Below are positions 32,301 to 44,340 of a DNA stretch of 64,000 bases, one piece after another. Position 1 is the stretch's first letter, and each line of letters begins with the position of its first letter. Position numbers and translations under genes: made by a program. The DNA is from Hanleya hanleyi. Lineage: Eukaryota > Mollusca > Polyplacophora > Lepidopleurida > Hanleyidae. The stretch is taken from positions 1 through 64,000 of the forward strand of contig JAVTVY010025257.1 of the NCBI GenBank assembly GCA_036873755.1, in the 5' to 3' direction. The notes under the pieces were generated by a model. That model made no database searches. It was given only the letters and a program-made list of their open reading frames with translations, and had not been told where the DNA came from.

Positions 32301-35075
32301 AAACTTTATGAAATATATTATGCCTCGCCAAGTTTAAAACCTTAAACAAAACTAGAGCCTATAGGCTATTATATGTATCTATGTCTAACAGGCCTTGCAT
32401 ACAGAGATTCCATCAAATCATCAATGATTTGATAGGACTGGAACTGACTAATAACTGCACTGGATTGCTCACAGCAATTCTTTTACCAGCCTGAACACTC
32501 ATGAGCCTCATCAATATGCAATGCCTTGACTAATGGTTTAAGCAAGCACACTAAGTCTCCTCCCCCAACAATATCAAATGAGCCACAAATGGATAACAAA
32601 CTACTATTTATAGGTTACAACTGAAGCATAATCAAAGCCAACTGAGCAATTGATAAATTCATGAGTAGAAACAGTTGTGGAGATTTAAACTGTAGATTTA
32701 AATTTGCACTACATTTATTAGCACATTACAGCTCAATTCCCCCATGTTGTTATCTCTCCTGTCACCTGGCTTGCACAAAAGTGGCTTTGGTGCATGTAAT
32801 AATGATATGTAGATTAGGAAAAAAGGATTGCAACATTTCATGAATATTTCGGAAGGAGGATGGAAATAATTCATTTCTGAATACAGGAAAATTATTATGT
32901 AAATGATTTGACCGCCCCTGGATTTGAGAAACTTACCACAAAAAGGCCATAATATATACGGAGAGGGTCTTGAGGTGTAAATATTACAGTGGGACTACAG
33001 GAAAGTAGTCCAACTGGAAAATTAACGAATACAAGCATGACATTAGATAAATGCAAACTTGAACATACCAGACCTGAAACGAGCATTAAAAAGACAGAAA
33101 AATGGACACTATAAAGAAGAAAGCATCAGAACTCTTTCTTGTGATGTACGAACTCTATATTGTACAGTGTAAGCGTGTAAGCAATTAATTGGAGCGATAT
33201 GCAAGACGCAGAGCCGGTCAATTTCTTCAGCATTTCTATATGTATCTGGCTGACTCTTCGAGTCAAATATTTGACCCCTAGTGTCAAACATAAATACATA
33301 AAAAAACATCTGAACACGTGCGATATACTATCACTATACAGCTTGGTGCTGTTGATACAGCGGGGGTGAAAAAACCCCACATCACAGTTTGAACTGCCGT
33401 TGCTCGTAATCGAGTAAAACTTTACCTATCTTTCTATTTGTTCATAATACATAAGTTTAACATTTTTATGAATATTTGGATTTATTTCTATGAAAAATAA
33501 AAATGTCGATATAAATGTTTTGTGTAAGGCCGAACAGATAGAATTTAAAAGAGAAAAACGACCCAGGCGTTCTCAGCGGTACTCTGACAATTAAACATTT
33601 CCTAATTTTCTCATTTAATGCTCCACACCTAATGAGGAAGAAGTTCATTGTTATCAGACGAAGATAAATGATAACCAAACTGTGCTCTAGTCGATAAGTG
33701 TTGTGTGTAATAAATACTGTGATAGTTGTCGATCTTCAATATATGTAAGAAATGACAGAGATAATTTCATAAGAACCGGAGAGTTTGCACAATGAAAGGC
33801 TTCAAGAAGAAATCAACCCAGACTCATCTGATCAAAATGCAAAACAATTACATCGAATGTTCAATAAACATGAAAAAGATATTGTGATTTATTCTAAGTG
33901 AAAATATTTTTTACTCATTGATCAAGTCTCACTGGGGGCCATGTCCTCGACCAACCGTACAACAGGTTTGACATCTAGTAATTTGTATCCTTCCTTCTGT
34001 ATCATGTTATTCGTCACATCAAATGCTAATATTATTTTTCGAAGAATGCCAGCAATAACCTAATAAAATTCTTATCATTCCATGTAGTTTGCTGAGATGC
34101 GAATTTTGATGTAATGTAATTTCGTACTGCTGAGCGGGGAAACCTAGATGCATAAATTGGAGCGATATGCAAGAGGTGGGAAAAATTGACCACGTCTAGC
34201 GACTAAAAAGGAACCATATGACTCTACAGGAAAGCATCCATCGGCACATCACATTCATACCCGGGAATACGGTGGATTCTCGAACGTAGCCTTAATATCT
34301 CAGTCGCGCTTTTATTGCAGCTGTTCATGTGGAGACTATGAAGTATCCACACGGCCCTTGGCATCGGCTTAAACGGAATTAGATACGCTAGCTCGGGAGC
34401 TGTGATGACATATCCGCTCAAACAACTCATCTGATGTTAATGGATGAGCATCGTGGACGTCCGATGGAGTAAACGCCTCAACTTGGGGTAAACCTAATAA
34501 ATACAAGAATACCCAGAAAAACTAACCTGTATATGTCCGACATCGTACGGCTTAAATTTCCCACCAAAGCAATAAATCTACATATATTTGTTGAGAGACC
34601 TGTACAGAGGGCATAATTCATTTGCATTCTATCTACGCTTGAAACCGATTTCTTTAGAATACAGAATAATTAAATAGTTGATATTGCTAGTCGTTGCCGC
34701 TGGGAAATACTGTACTTGAGAGACTTTTTCTTTCTGTTAGTGTTTCAGATCAATATCATAGCGAAAACGTTCCTGGTCTTTCTTTATATGCACGTTATTA
34801 TATCAAGTTGGCTTCCTAAAAATTATCTGCAAGGGGAAGCCGTAACAATGAGGAACTCGGGTACAAAACGGAAATTCTTTTATGGACGACGTAGTCATGT
34901 TCGATTGGTTGCATATTCCATAGGGAACAGACAGGTTTAGAAATTATGGTTCTGTTATTCCTTGCTTGGGCTTGTTTCCTGTTTAATCACAAAGCTTCGT
35001 AACTTGGAAACTTGAATGGTACAGAATGCAACTTGTGGTATTTGGCGGCAAGACTCCATTAATTTTCAGTCAAGT

Positions 35076-36153
35076 TATCTAAGGGACCGAGCAATATTTA
35101 TTGGGGGATATTGGCATCGTATTTAATGTCATATTTCTTGAATAGCACATGCACATCCTTGAATCACATTGAACTTGGGTAGCAAGTGTCAAACTCATCC
35201 AATGAAAGCTGACAGCTTCAGAAAACTTTCCATGTACAAGTGTACATGTATATACATGTACAGTATAATTGGCAGATTACTTAGACAAAACCCTCAAAAT
35301 TTGAAAAAAAATTAATAGCTCATCTCCTAAATAGCACAGGTACATCTTCTAATCATAAGAAACATGTGTACCAAGTTTCATAATCATCCAATGACAGCTG
35401 ACAACTGCAACAAACTTTCTAAGTTCAGATGTACATGTGCACTTCAGCTAAACGCAAAACTCTATCATAGGGATTTTAACATTGGAGCACCCCAGGGGTA
35501 GTACCCCCAGGTGGCATACCCACCTCCCATATTTTTTATTTTATTTTTTTGAATATTTTTTCTAATTTTTCTAGATTTTTTTTTTAATTTGCTAAACCAA
35601 AAACCTTATCATTTCCAGGCAGGGGACACCGACACCGACGACGATACTCTTTCCCCCCCCCCTCACAATATCTGCCCTTTACTTCGTAAGGCGAGATAAA
35701 AATGATTTGGGAAGTATTTTTAAATATTTTTTTTACTTCTTCAGTGATTGTCTTAGTCTAGAAATTGTGTGTATCCGACATGTGGATCAAATCACAGATG
35801 TGTGTCAATTGGCAATTAATTATGCAGCTTCTTTTAGAACCCGGCACAATCACAACAGGCTGTGAATGAATGGACCACAATACGCAAAAAGAATCCAGGG
35901 CATTTCCCTCACTGACTGCACAAACTGGTTTAGATGTATTAGCTTTTACAAACTAACACAGGTTGGTGACAGGAGTGTGACACACAGGTCTGTCTTGGAT
36001 AGCTCTACACAGCTTTGGACTGTCCTTCAAATGGACTGACATGAATTATCATTGCCTCGGACAATTATTTTGACATACTTAATGATAAAAAAAATCTTTT
36101 AAAAATACTTTCCGATGGAATTTTCTTTTCTACCATAGTAAATAAATGACGCA
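35076..36153. other. Low-complexity and locally duplicated stretch
   Basis: A segment at 35125-35270 (ttgaatagcacatgcacatc, aactcatccaatgaaagctgaca) is repeated in diverged form at 35325-35450. T-rich sequence at 35535-35590 and a C run near 35650 follow. No gene is visible. Confidence 0.5.
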
Positions 36154-36559
36154 GTGAAGGATATATATCCACCTTCACTGGATTTGAAGGAAACTACAGA
36201 TAGCCCTACAGGCACATCATATTTAGATCTATGAAGCGGGCATTCTCTCTCGTCGACTTTATGACAAAAGAGATGATTACAATTTCGACATCTTAAACTA
36301 TCCCTTTCTGGACAGTAATATTCCAGTGGGACCTGCATATGGCGTATACATATCTCGCTTAGTAGCATTTGCTAGATCCTGTGTTAAATGTGATGATTTT
36401 AATCAACGTCACAAAACATTGTTGCAGAAACTTGTAAAGCAGGGCTATTCCACCAAGCGCCTCCACTCAAAGTTTCTCAAATTTGGCGATATATATCGCA
36501 TGCTGATAGCAAAATACGAACGTAGCGTGCAAGATCTATGGCGCTACGTTTCGTAACTT
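36154..36559 (+). pseudogene. Decayed C-terminal fragment of a retroelement reverse transcriptase
   Basis: Two frames together give the conserved tail found in a common family of invertebrate retroelement reverse transcriptases. From 36154, one frame contains DIYPPSLDLKETTDSPTGTS and YLDL, and then stops. From about 36251 another frame contains LYDKRDDYNFDI, SNIPVGPAYGVYISRLV and FNQRHKTLLQKLVKQGYS, ending at the stop at 36554-36556. A deletion and frame change lie between the two parts, and no catalytic region remains. Family assignment rests on my recognition of these motifs. The fragment abuts another repeat at 36568. Confidence 0.7.
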
Positions 36560-36567
36560 GTGTCTAA

Positions 36568-36990
36568 TTCCGCTTAACCCGGGGCTAGGGGCCGTATGAC
36601 CCCATGTACTTCAAGATCCTCATGGTGCTCATATGAACAGTCACAATCAAAGCGTGACTGAGATACACCATTCTCTAGATAACGACTTTAGAACGATTAT
36701 TAGGGATTAAGAATACTGATCAGCGATACGGATTTTATATTTTTGGAACATCATGATGTCTTGTCGGCATCATTGAAAACTGTTGACCGCTTCTCTCTTG
36801 CAGGAAACTAGCCTATGTTTATGTATACTATGATTGTCTTTTGAATTTGGTGCTAATACTGTTATATGGATATGGAATAGGTCTTTGGATTATGGACGCG
36901 GATATTCTTTAATAGACGACGGCTGAATTATGAATGACGGACTAGACGCTTGTATGTTCACATTCAGCAAGGTTTGGGGAACATTTTGGT
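36568..36990 (-). repeat. Dispersed repeat block, copy 1
   Basis: The sequence starting ccgcttaacccggggctagg is repeated at 56607-57000 with few differences. Shorter relatives in opposite orientation lie near 28030-28110, 34270-34400 and 59730-59830 (tctcagtc.cgctttNattg, ctgttcatgtg). The near identity of the two long copies contrasts with the old duplications around them. Confidence 0.7.
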
Positions 36991-37080
36991 ATATGATATT
37001 GGCCACCAACTGTATTGCCTATTTAGTAATCTAATCACTTGTGATTCTATGAAAAAAGGTACAGTTGCATATGTCACCCC

Positions 37081-37870
37081 CTTAAAAGCCTAGGTCGGGT
37101 CGTATAAAACCCATACACCCCGAGTGATGTCTTGCTACTCGGGGTATATAGAGAACAACTCACGTGCGATTGGAAACGATGCTCTCGCTTCGAAAGTTCA
37201 GCTGACCATATTTCAATATTTATGGAATAACTTTCCCTCACTCGTCAAAATTTAATGGAATAAAGTCATACTGCATTATTTTCACTGAAGTTTCCGACAC
37301 ATAACTCACAAAAAGGTGTTATTTGTTCCGAAAATAAAAGTCGATTTCCGAACGAAAGCAAATCGAATGGATTGTGTGCGGCGCACCTTTCTCACAGTGC
37401 CGTAGCAAAATGCGGACAGCTTCGTAAACGAAATGACCCGTTAGATTTGTCCGTTGTACCGTTGGTTTTTAACGATAGACCTTTTTAAGTATTTTTACTA
37501 TAAAATAAAAAAGGCTTGAGGGGTAATAAATTCGTTATTCAGGTTTTCCCCCTGGTGTATGGAAAGTTACGACCCTCCCTTCGGCTGACGCCTCAGGGTG
37601 TATGAGTTTCCGGGAGGGTCGACTTTTATTTTTGGAACAAATGACACCTTTTGGTTATGTGTCGGAAACTTCAGTGAAAATAATGCAGTATGACTTTATT
37701 CCGTTAAATTTTGAGGAGTGAGCGAAAGTTATTCCATAAATATTGAGATATGATCAGCTGAACTTTCGACGCGAGAGCGTCGTTTCCAATCGCACGTGAG
37801 TTGTTTTCTATACCCCGAGTAGCAAGACATCACTCGGGGTGTATGGGTTTATACGACCCGACCTTTTAAG
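37081..37870. mobile_element. Fold-back element with arms of about 260-270 bp
   Basis: The left arm (37081 to about 37350) and right arm (about 37617-37870) are inverted copies: cttaaaag/cttttaag at the ends, gtcgggtcgtataaa, acaccccgagtgatgtcttg, caatcgcacgtgagttg, ttccgacacataac. Arms differ by scattered substitutions. The middle has a smaller inverted pair around 37540-37610 (cccctggtgtatgg, gacgcctcagggtgtatgag). No protein is encoded. A MITE or fold-back transposon is likely. Confidence 0.8.
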
Positions 37871-38262
37871 CAATCACAATCCAGATATTGAATACAAATT
37901 TGCTTGTGGGGTAATAACTAATATTATCCCAGCATTCATCCACAATACTGCAACACATCGCATGTGTATGGCAGTGCTCGTTCATTTTCAAGATAGCATG
38001 CAGCCTCTATGATCAGAATACTAATTGGGATTTATATCATCCAACAGCAAATACAGTAACAGGCTACACAATCTAAAAATCAGATCTACAAAATCACTCC
38101 ATATCTTATATCTGACATTGATGGCCGCATGTAGATCTAACCATACGAGGTGGGTTCGATGTTCAGAAAAATTCAAACTAATATATCACAGCGCTTCTCT
38201 CATGTGATAGGTATACACATTACAGTTAGCAGGGTGTATCAGCTTAGACAGCGCTACAGATC
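37871..38262. other. Gene-free spacer
   Basis: Unique AT-rich sequence between two fold-back elements. A short frame continues from 38150 into the GACGTC array but has no independent support. Confidence 0.45.
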
Positions 38263-38294
38263 AGAAACTATGGTGTTCCATTTCGGCCATTTTT

Positions 38295-38672
38295 GCGTCG
38301 TGCGTCGCAGGCGACGGGAAGGGCGACGTCGCCCACGACGTCGCCCGCGACGTCGCCCTTCCCGTCGCCCTTCCCGTCGCGTTCTTATAATGTTAAGAGA
38401 TACAACGCGACGCGACGTCGCCCTTTTTAAACGCGACGTCGCCCACGACGTCGCCCGCGACGTCGCCCTTCCCGTCGCGCGTCGCTTTCATCAACGCGAC
38501 GGGATGAGCGACGTCGCCCACGACGTCGCCCGCGACGTCGCCCTTCCCGTCGCCCTTCCCTTCGTGTTCTTATAATGTTAATTGATAGAACGCGACGCAA
38601 CGTCGCCCTTTTTAAACGCGACGTCGCCCGCGACGTCGCCCTTTCCGTCGCGCGTCGCCTTCCGGTATTTTA
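38295..38672 (+). repeat. GACGTC array 1
   Basis: Dense 12-bp units of the type GACGTCGCCC(A/G)C and related CCCGTCGCCCTT are arranged in a longer unit with cttataatgttaagagat and tttttaaacgcgacg. Many instances of the perfect palindrome GGGCGACGTCGCCC or its half occur. Reading frames rich in Arg/Pro or in DVARDVA are products of the repeat. Confidence 0.9.
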
Positions 38673-38761
38673 GGACAAAATCGATCTGCGCATGCTTAGG
38701 GAGCAGCTATTGCGATGTGGATCGTATGGCGAGGCCGTCATTTCATGAATGATCTCTGCCA

Positions 38762-39490
38762 CTATCGATGAAGAAAATGTCAGCGTAATATGAATAATGA
38801 TTATCCTGCATTATCGTATAGCTTTTAAATGGTGTTAAATATTAGTCCATGCTTGGAATGATGCCTGTTATGAAATTATCTCTCGGAAAGTCTGCAACTC
38901 GCTGTGTTGTACTGTACAAATGATATCTTCGCTTCCAAAAAATATACGCAACCCCCACATCCGTACATCGTCTTGAATTTCTTTATTCCCATTGGATTTA
39001 CTCGTGTATGTGTCTGTGGCTTTTCTGTGTGCTTTTATGTGTTGTGTTTTTCAGTTGTTCTTACAGTATACCTCCTTATGTGACCACATTTACCAGGCCG
39101 TTGAAAATATCCTTTTATTTACTGCTGTCCAACACTGTATACCGTTACTTAACCTGTCACGTCCCGACAGGTTGTAGTGTAGATCTATAAGCTTTCAATT
39201 TAGCGGAGAGAGATAGTCCTATAACTCTCAAAAAGAAAAAAAAATTATGATGGAATTGAAGTTATTTTGTTCTTTCAACTCTTTCTAAGAACTGACTGAA
39301 GAATATTAGTACTTCTGTACTCTTTAAATCGTCCGGCATTTCCACGATCGTTCTAGACGATTGAACTTAAAATTCAGGACGAATTCTTGGAGTTCGAGTA
39401 AGTTGCTCTTAACTGCAGAGATTCTTTCCTCATTTTCAAGAAAAATCCAAAAAAAAATCATCCTTGAAACACAATTGTCGTCAAATGGCC
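38762..39490 (+). repeat. Region X, first copy (+)
   Basis: actatcgatgaagaaaatgt through tattcatttaaccgctgtatac-like landmarks to the ctggaatgatgcctgttatg, ggaaagtctgcaactcgctg and ttttatttactgctgtccaa segments. Homologous copies are near 42738-43385 (+), 41380-42260 (-) and 45220-46015 (-). The 60-62-codon hydrophobic frames seen in each copy shift frame between copies and are not evidence of a gene. Confidence 0.75.
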
Positions 39491-41380
39491 TGAACAAAAC
39501 CTGGAACAAAATCCATGAATTATTTTAAGAGTGCATATCAACGAGATTTGATTTTTTCTTGAAATTGATGAAAGAACCCCTGCAGTTACAAGGACGTAGA
39601 CAAGTTTTCAGATTTGGGGCGGGGGGGGGGGGGTATACTATGACAGCACAATAAGGCGAGGGTCCAGGGGCCGCCTAGGCCCCGGAAGCTCCAGAATCCC
39701 AGATGACTGGAGATGCGTTCTTGGCCTTTCCCAGTGAATAAAACTCAACATTAAAACGCACACGTTGTAACCAGTTTTTTTTGTCTTTTCTTGCTTTTAT
39801 GTGTGGGTATTTTCTTTCCAGGGTTATTAAACCTCAAACTTGGTCAACACAAAAAACGCTGTGCACACTGATTAGCTCAGCGACTCATCCAGGTTGTGGT
39901 TTTGGAGGGAATACGTGTTTTATACATTTTGGGAGGAATTTATACAGTAGTTTTGTGGGTTCCGAATCACGGTGACTTGCGGATCACTTTCCTAATGAAC
40001 GCCTTATATTTCTTGCAATAAAGCATCTGTCTAAATCTTTTCTATTTTTATTGGAACGTCTGTTTCTGTGGACCCAAATAAATGTCGAACAACCGACCTG
40101 CGTTGTTTGTTTCTCGGTCAATTCGGCATTGTAATGCTTCCGGTACCACGCAATGGCAAATTCACGCTGGGACAAAAACGCGTGTGATTTCTTAAGTGCT
40201 GAATCCACGAGAAATAAAATGGCTTTAATTGGTAATTTCAGTATTCGTTTCAGTGACTGAATCATATGAATGGTCAAACACAATATCTAATGATTTGCGA
40301 TAACCCTTATCTCGCCAGAATTGTAACATAATGCGGCATAATAATTTTAAGTCACAGAACGGGATAGTTTTCACCCCCTCCCCCCCCTTCTCCCACCCCA
40401 CCACACACATACCAAAGATTTCAAAATTAAAGATATCATTATTAAAATTGGGAAAATATATCTGTGTGTCCTTTCCTCTATTTTCTGTTGTCCAGATATA
40501 GATGCTAAATAGATGTCCGATGTCCATTTAGAGAGTTTATATATTGTAATCTTGAATATGCGAGTAGAATTCGTTCAGCTGTCAGAAACACGATGGAACG
40601 TGTGTGTAACTTTCTTAAATTTGAATCTGAATTCCATGAGGTATATCAGGTCAGATGGGGAAACATTTTCGACAGGTTTCTATTGAAGCAGGTCTGTCAA
40701 GTTCAATCTTAAATGAATGGTGTCATCCGTGAACAAATAACAAACTATCGAAATCCTGAGAGAATTAATTTAATTAGTGAGGATAATCTCCGTATATGGC
40801 ATGGTCAGACAGATCAGGCCGTCGTTGTCTATGAAAAATTTCTGCCTCAGTAATGGCAATCCAACAAAGTCCAGGCATGTGATACATCATTTTTCGCCTA
40901 TTGGGATATTGGTGATAGATGACCACTCAGGCTTTACAAAAAATATGTATATATATATATTCTCAGCGGCTGTAACGACCGCTAGATGGCGTGATCCGCT
41001 TCTTACCAAAGTGATTCGCAACTGTCCGCGCTGGTGCACTGAGACGGACATGATTTTCTCATTCATTTACAAGTTCGATTAGAGAATTTATACATGCAAT
41101 TATCGACGACAGATTTTCGTAGAAAATAAGGCCAAGAATCACTCTCAACTCTTAACAACACGAGCGCCAGCAGTCTAGATGTAAAAGGCGATTCGGAACT
41201 CCCCTATTAACTGTATGCTTAAACATGCCTCGTTTCCTCTGCTTGACCACTTTCCCCTCTGACAAACACGCAGTGGGGAATATGTATTTCACAATCACGT
41301 CTATTTTTTGTTTGTCTTGCAAATATCTGGGGGGGGGGGGGTCCATGCCCCCCTTGTCTACGGCCATGAGTTAAGTGCAA
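39491..41380. other. Central region of the outer element
   Basis: This region is inverted relative to about 43386-45360 in the inner copy. Shared segments include the 39984-40283 minus-strand open frame (matched at 44604-44894), the C-rich tract at 40375-40402 (matched by the G tract at 44303-44340) and cgctagatggcgtgatccgctt at 40980 (opposite strand at 43745). A TA run lies at 40950-40962 and a G run at 41327-41342. No transposase domain is recognised. Confidence 0.55.
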
Positions 41381-42317
41381 ATTACCCGAACTCCAAGAAC
41401 TCGTCTTAAATTTGAAGTTCAATTGTCGTCAAACGTCTAGTACGATCGTGGAAATGCCGGATAATTCGAAGAGTGTAGAAAAACTAATATCCTTCAATCA
41501 ATTTTTAGAAAGAACAGAGAGAACATAATTCTCACAGTAAAATAACTTCAATTCCATCATAATTTCTTTTTTTTCTTCTTTTTGAGAGCTATAGGTCTAT
41601 CTCTCTCTGCTAAATTGAAAGCTAAAAGATCTACTACAATCTGTCGGGACGTGACAGGTTGAGTACCCGTATACAGTGTTGGACAGCAGTAAATAAAAGG
41701 ATATTTTCAAAGCCCTGGTCATTGTAGCAACATAAGGTGGTATACTCTAAGGATTTATTTATATTTATTTATTTCATTACAAAGTCAACAGGCCAGAAGA
41801 CCCAATAACAGACTTCGGAAAGTTTAACGAGCTTACGTAATTGTATAAAACATAAAAGTGGAGATATTAGCGTTGATATAACATGATTTTATATTTGATT
41901 GCCTGTTTCTTAAAAACTGTTTTCATATTAAAAATATCATAAGATGGGTTTAATAAAAAGTCATTACATAAAACCATTGTTCTTGGGCAGTGGATATCTG
42001 AAAAATGAAAACACACAAACACATAAAAGCACACATAAAAGCCAAACACACATCCACGCGTGTACGGATGTGGGGGTTGCGCATATCTTTTGGAAGCGAA
42101 AATATAATGTGCACAGTACAACACAGCGAGTTACAGACTTTCCGAGAGATAATTTCATAACAGGTATCATTCCAAGCATGGACTAATATTTAACACCGTT
42201 TAAAAGCTATACGATAATGCAGGATAAGCATTATTAATTTACGCCGACATTTTCTTCGTCAATAGTGGCAGAGCTGATTCGTGAAATGGCTATGGTGTTC
42301 CATTTCGGCCATTTTTG

Positions 42318-42640
42318 CGTCGCGCGTCGCAGGCGACGGGAAGGGCGACGTCGCCCGCGACGTCGCCCTTCCCGTCGCGTTCTTATAATGTTAAGAGATA
42401 GAACACGACGCGACGTCGCCCTTTTTAAACGCGACGTCGCCCACGACGTCGCCCGCGACGTCGCCCTTCCCGTCGCGCGTCGCTTTAATCAACACGACGC
42501 GATGGGCGACGTCGCCCACGACGTCGCTCACGACGTCGCCCATCCCGTCGCCCTTCCCGTCGCGTTCTTATAATGTTAAGAGATGAAACGCGACGCGACG
42601 TCGCTCTGTTTAAACGCGACGTCGCCCTTTCCATCGCCTT
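42318..42640 (+). repeat. GACGTC array 2
   Basis: It has the same unit types and longer-range order as array 1 and ends in ccggtattttaggacaaaat, the common border towards region X. Confidence 0.88.
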
Positions 42641-44302
42641 CCGGTATTTTAGGACAAAATCGAGCTGCGCATGCTTAAGGAGCAACTATTGCGATGTGGG
42701 TCGTATGGTGAGGCCGCCATTTCATGAATGAGCTCTGCCACTATCGACGAAGAAAATGTCGGCGTAAATGAATAATGCTTATCCTGCATTATCGTATAGC
42801 TTTTAAACGGTGTTAAATATTAGTCCATGCTTGGAATGATGCCTGTTATGAAATTATCTCTCGGAAAGTCTGTAACTCGCTGTGTTGTACTATACACATT
42901 ATATTTTGGCTTCCAATAGATATGCGCAACCCCCATATCCGTACACGAGTGAATGTGTGTGTGGCTTTTATGTGTGCTTTTATGTGTTTGTGTGTTTTCG
43001 TTTTTCAGATATCCTTACAGTATACCTCCTTATGTTACTACATTGACCAGGGCGTTGAAAATATCCTTTTATTTACTGCTGTCCAACACTGTATACCGGT
43101 ACTCAACCTGTCACGTCCCGACAGATTGTAGTAGATCTTTTAGCTTTCAATTTAGCAGAGAGAGATAGTCCTATAGCTCTCAAAAAGAAGAAAAAAAGAA
43201 AGAAATTATGATGGAATTGAAGTCATTTTACTATGAGAATTATGTTCTCTCTATTCTTTCTAACAATTGATTGAAGAATATTAGTTTTTCTGCACTCTTC
43301 GAATTATCCGGCATTTCCACGATCGTACAATTGAACTTCAAATATAAGACGAGTTCTTGGAGTTCGGGTAAGTTGCTCTTAACTCATGGCCGTAAACAAG
43401 GGGGGCATGGCCCCCTCCCCCTAAATATTTGCAAGACAAACAAAAAATAGACGTGTTTGTGAAATACATATTCCCCATGCGTGTTTGTCAGAGGGGAAAG
43501 TGGTCGAGCAGACGAAACGAGGCATGTTTAAGCATACAGTTAATAGGGGAGTTCCGAATCGCCTTTTACATCTAGACTGCTGGCGCTCGTGTTGTTAAGA
43601 GTTGAGAGTGATTCTTGGCCTTATTTTCTACGAAAATCTGTCGTCGATAATTGCATGTATAAAATTCTCTAATCGAACTTGTAAATCAATGAGAAAATCA
43701 AGTCCGTCTCGGTGCACCAGCGCGGGCAGTTGCGAATCACTTTGGTAAGAAGCGGATCACGCCATCTAGCGGTCGTGAGTGGTCATTTATCACCAATATC
43801 CCAATAGGCGAAAAATGTGGTATCATATGCCTGGACTTTGTTGGATTGCCATCACTGAGGCAGAAATTGTTCATAGACAACGACGGCCTGATCTGGCTGA
43901 CCATGCCTGATACGGAAATTATCCTCACTAATTAATTTAATTCTCTCAGGATTTGGATAGTTCGTTATTTGTTCACGGACGACACCATTCATTTAAGATT
44001 GAACCTGACGGACCTGGTTCAATTCAAACCTGTCGAAAATGTTTCCCCATCTGACCTGATATACTGCATGGAATTCAGATTCAAATTTGAGAAAGTTACA
44101 CACACGTTCCATCGTGTTGCTGACAGCTGAACGAATTCTACTCGCATATTCAACATTACAATATATAAACTCTCTAAATGGATATCGGACATCTATTTAG
44201 CATCTATATTTGGACAAAAGAAAATAGAGGAAAGGACACACAGATATATTTCCACAATTTTAATAATGAAATCTTTAATTTTGAAATCTTTGGTATGTGT
44301 GC

Positions 44303-44340
44303 GGTGGGGTGGGGGAAGGGGAGGGGGGAGGGGAGGGGTG
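44303..44340 (+). repeat. G-rich tract with quadruplex potential
   Basis: Six runs of four or more G are separated by one or two bases (GGGGTGGGGGAAGGGG and onward). The homologous tract in the outer copy is C-rich on the plus strand at 40375-40402. Folding is inferred from the pattern. Confidence 0.6.

Larger units (their letters stand above)
25080..35075 (+). repeat. Large diverged direct duplication, unit A
   Basis: The order of landmark segments here is repeated at 48000-54215: R1 block (25.08-26.23 kb), ctgatttgccagaaatacat (28.81), aaatttgtacggaata (29.74), ttaaattatcaaggtaaaaa (30.34), ctcatttaatgctc (33.61), tttgcattctatct.cgcttga (34.62), caatatcatagcgaaaac (34.75). Unit A is longer because 29.88-31.13 kb is duplicated again at 31.14-32.30 kb and because about 32.4-33.1 kb is unique to it. 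No intact gene is recognised. Short frames such as 28204-28533 are not conserved between units. Confidence 0.55.

Noticed and set aside
38150..38575. Arg/Pro-rich frames in the GACGTC arrays (also 42265-42573, 46217-46546, 46607-47206) as basic proteins
   Set aside because: They are translations of the short tandem repeat, appear on alternate strands with the arrays and have no non-repeat domain.
38992..39177. 60-62-codon hydrophobic frame recurring in each copy of region X
   Set aside because: Copies shift frame relative to one another and differ by gaps not in multiples of three; repetition alone explains the recurrence.
39984..40283. 99-codon frame in the outer fold-back element as a transposase remnant
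   Set aside because: The matching frame at 44604-44894 differs only at amino-acid-changing sites in the part I compared (A/G, N/H, V/F, D/H), which gives no sign of protein-level constraint, and no transposase motif is recognisable.
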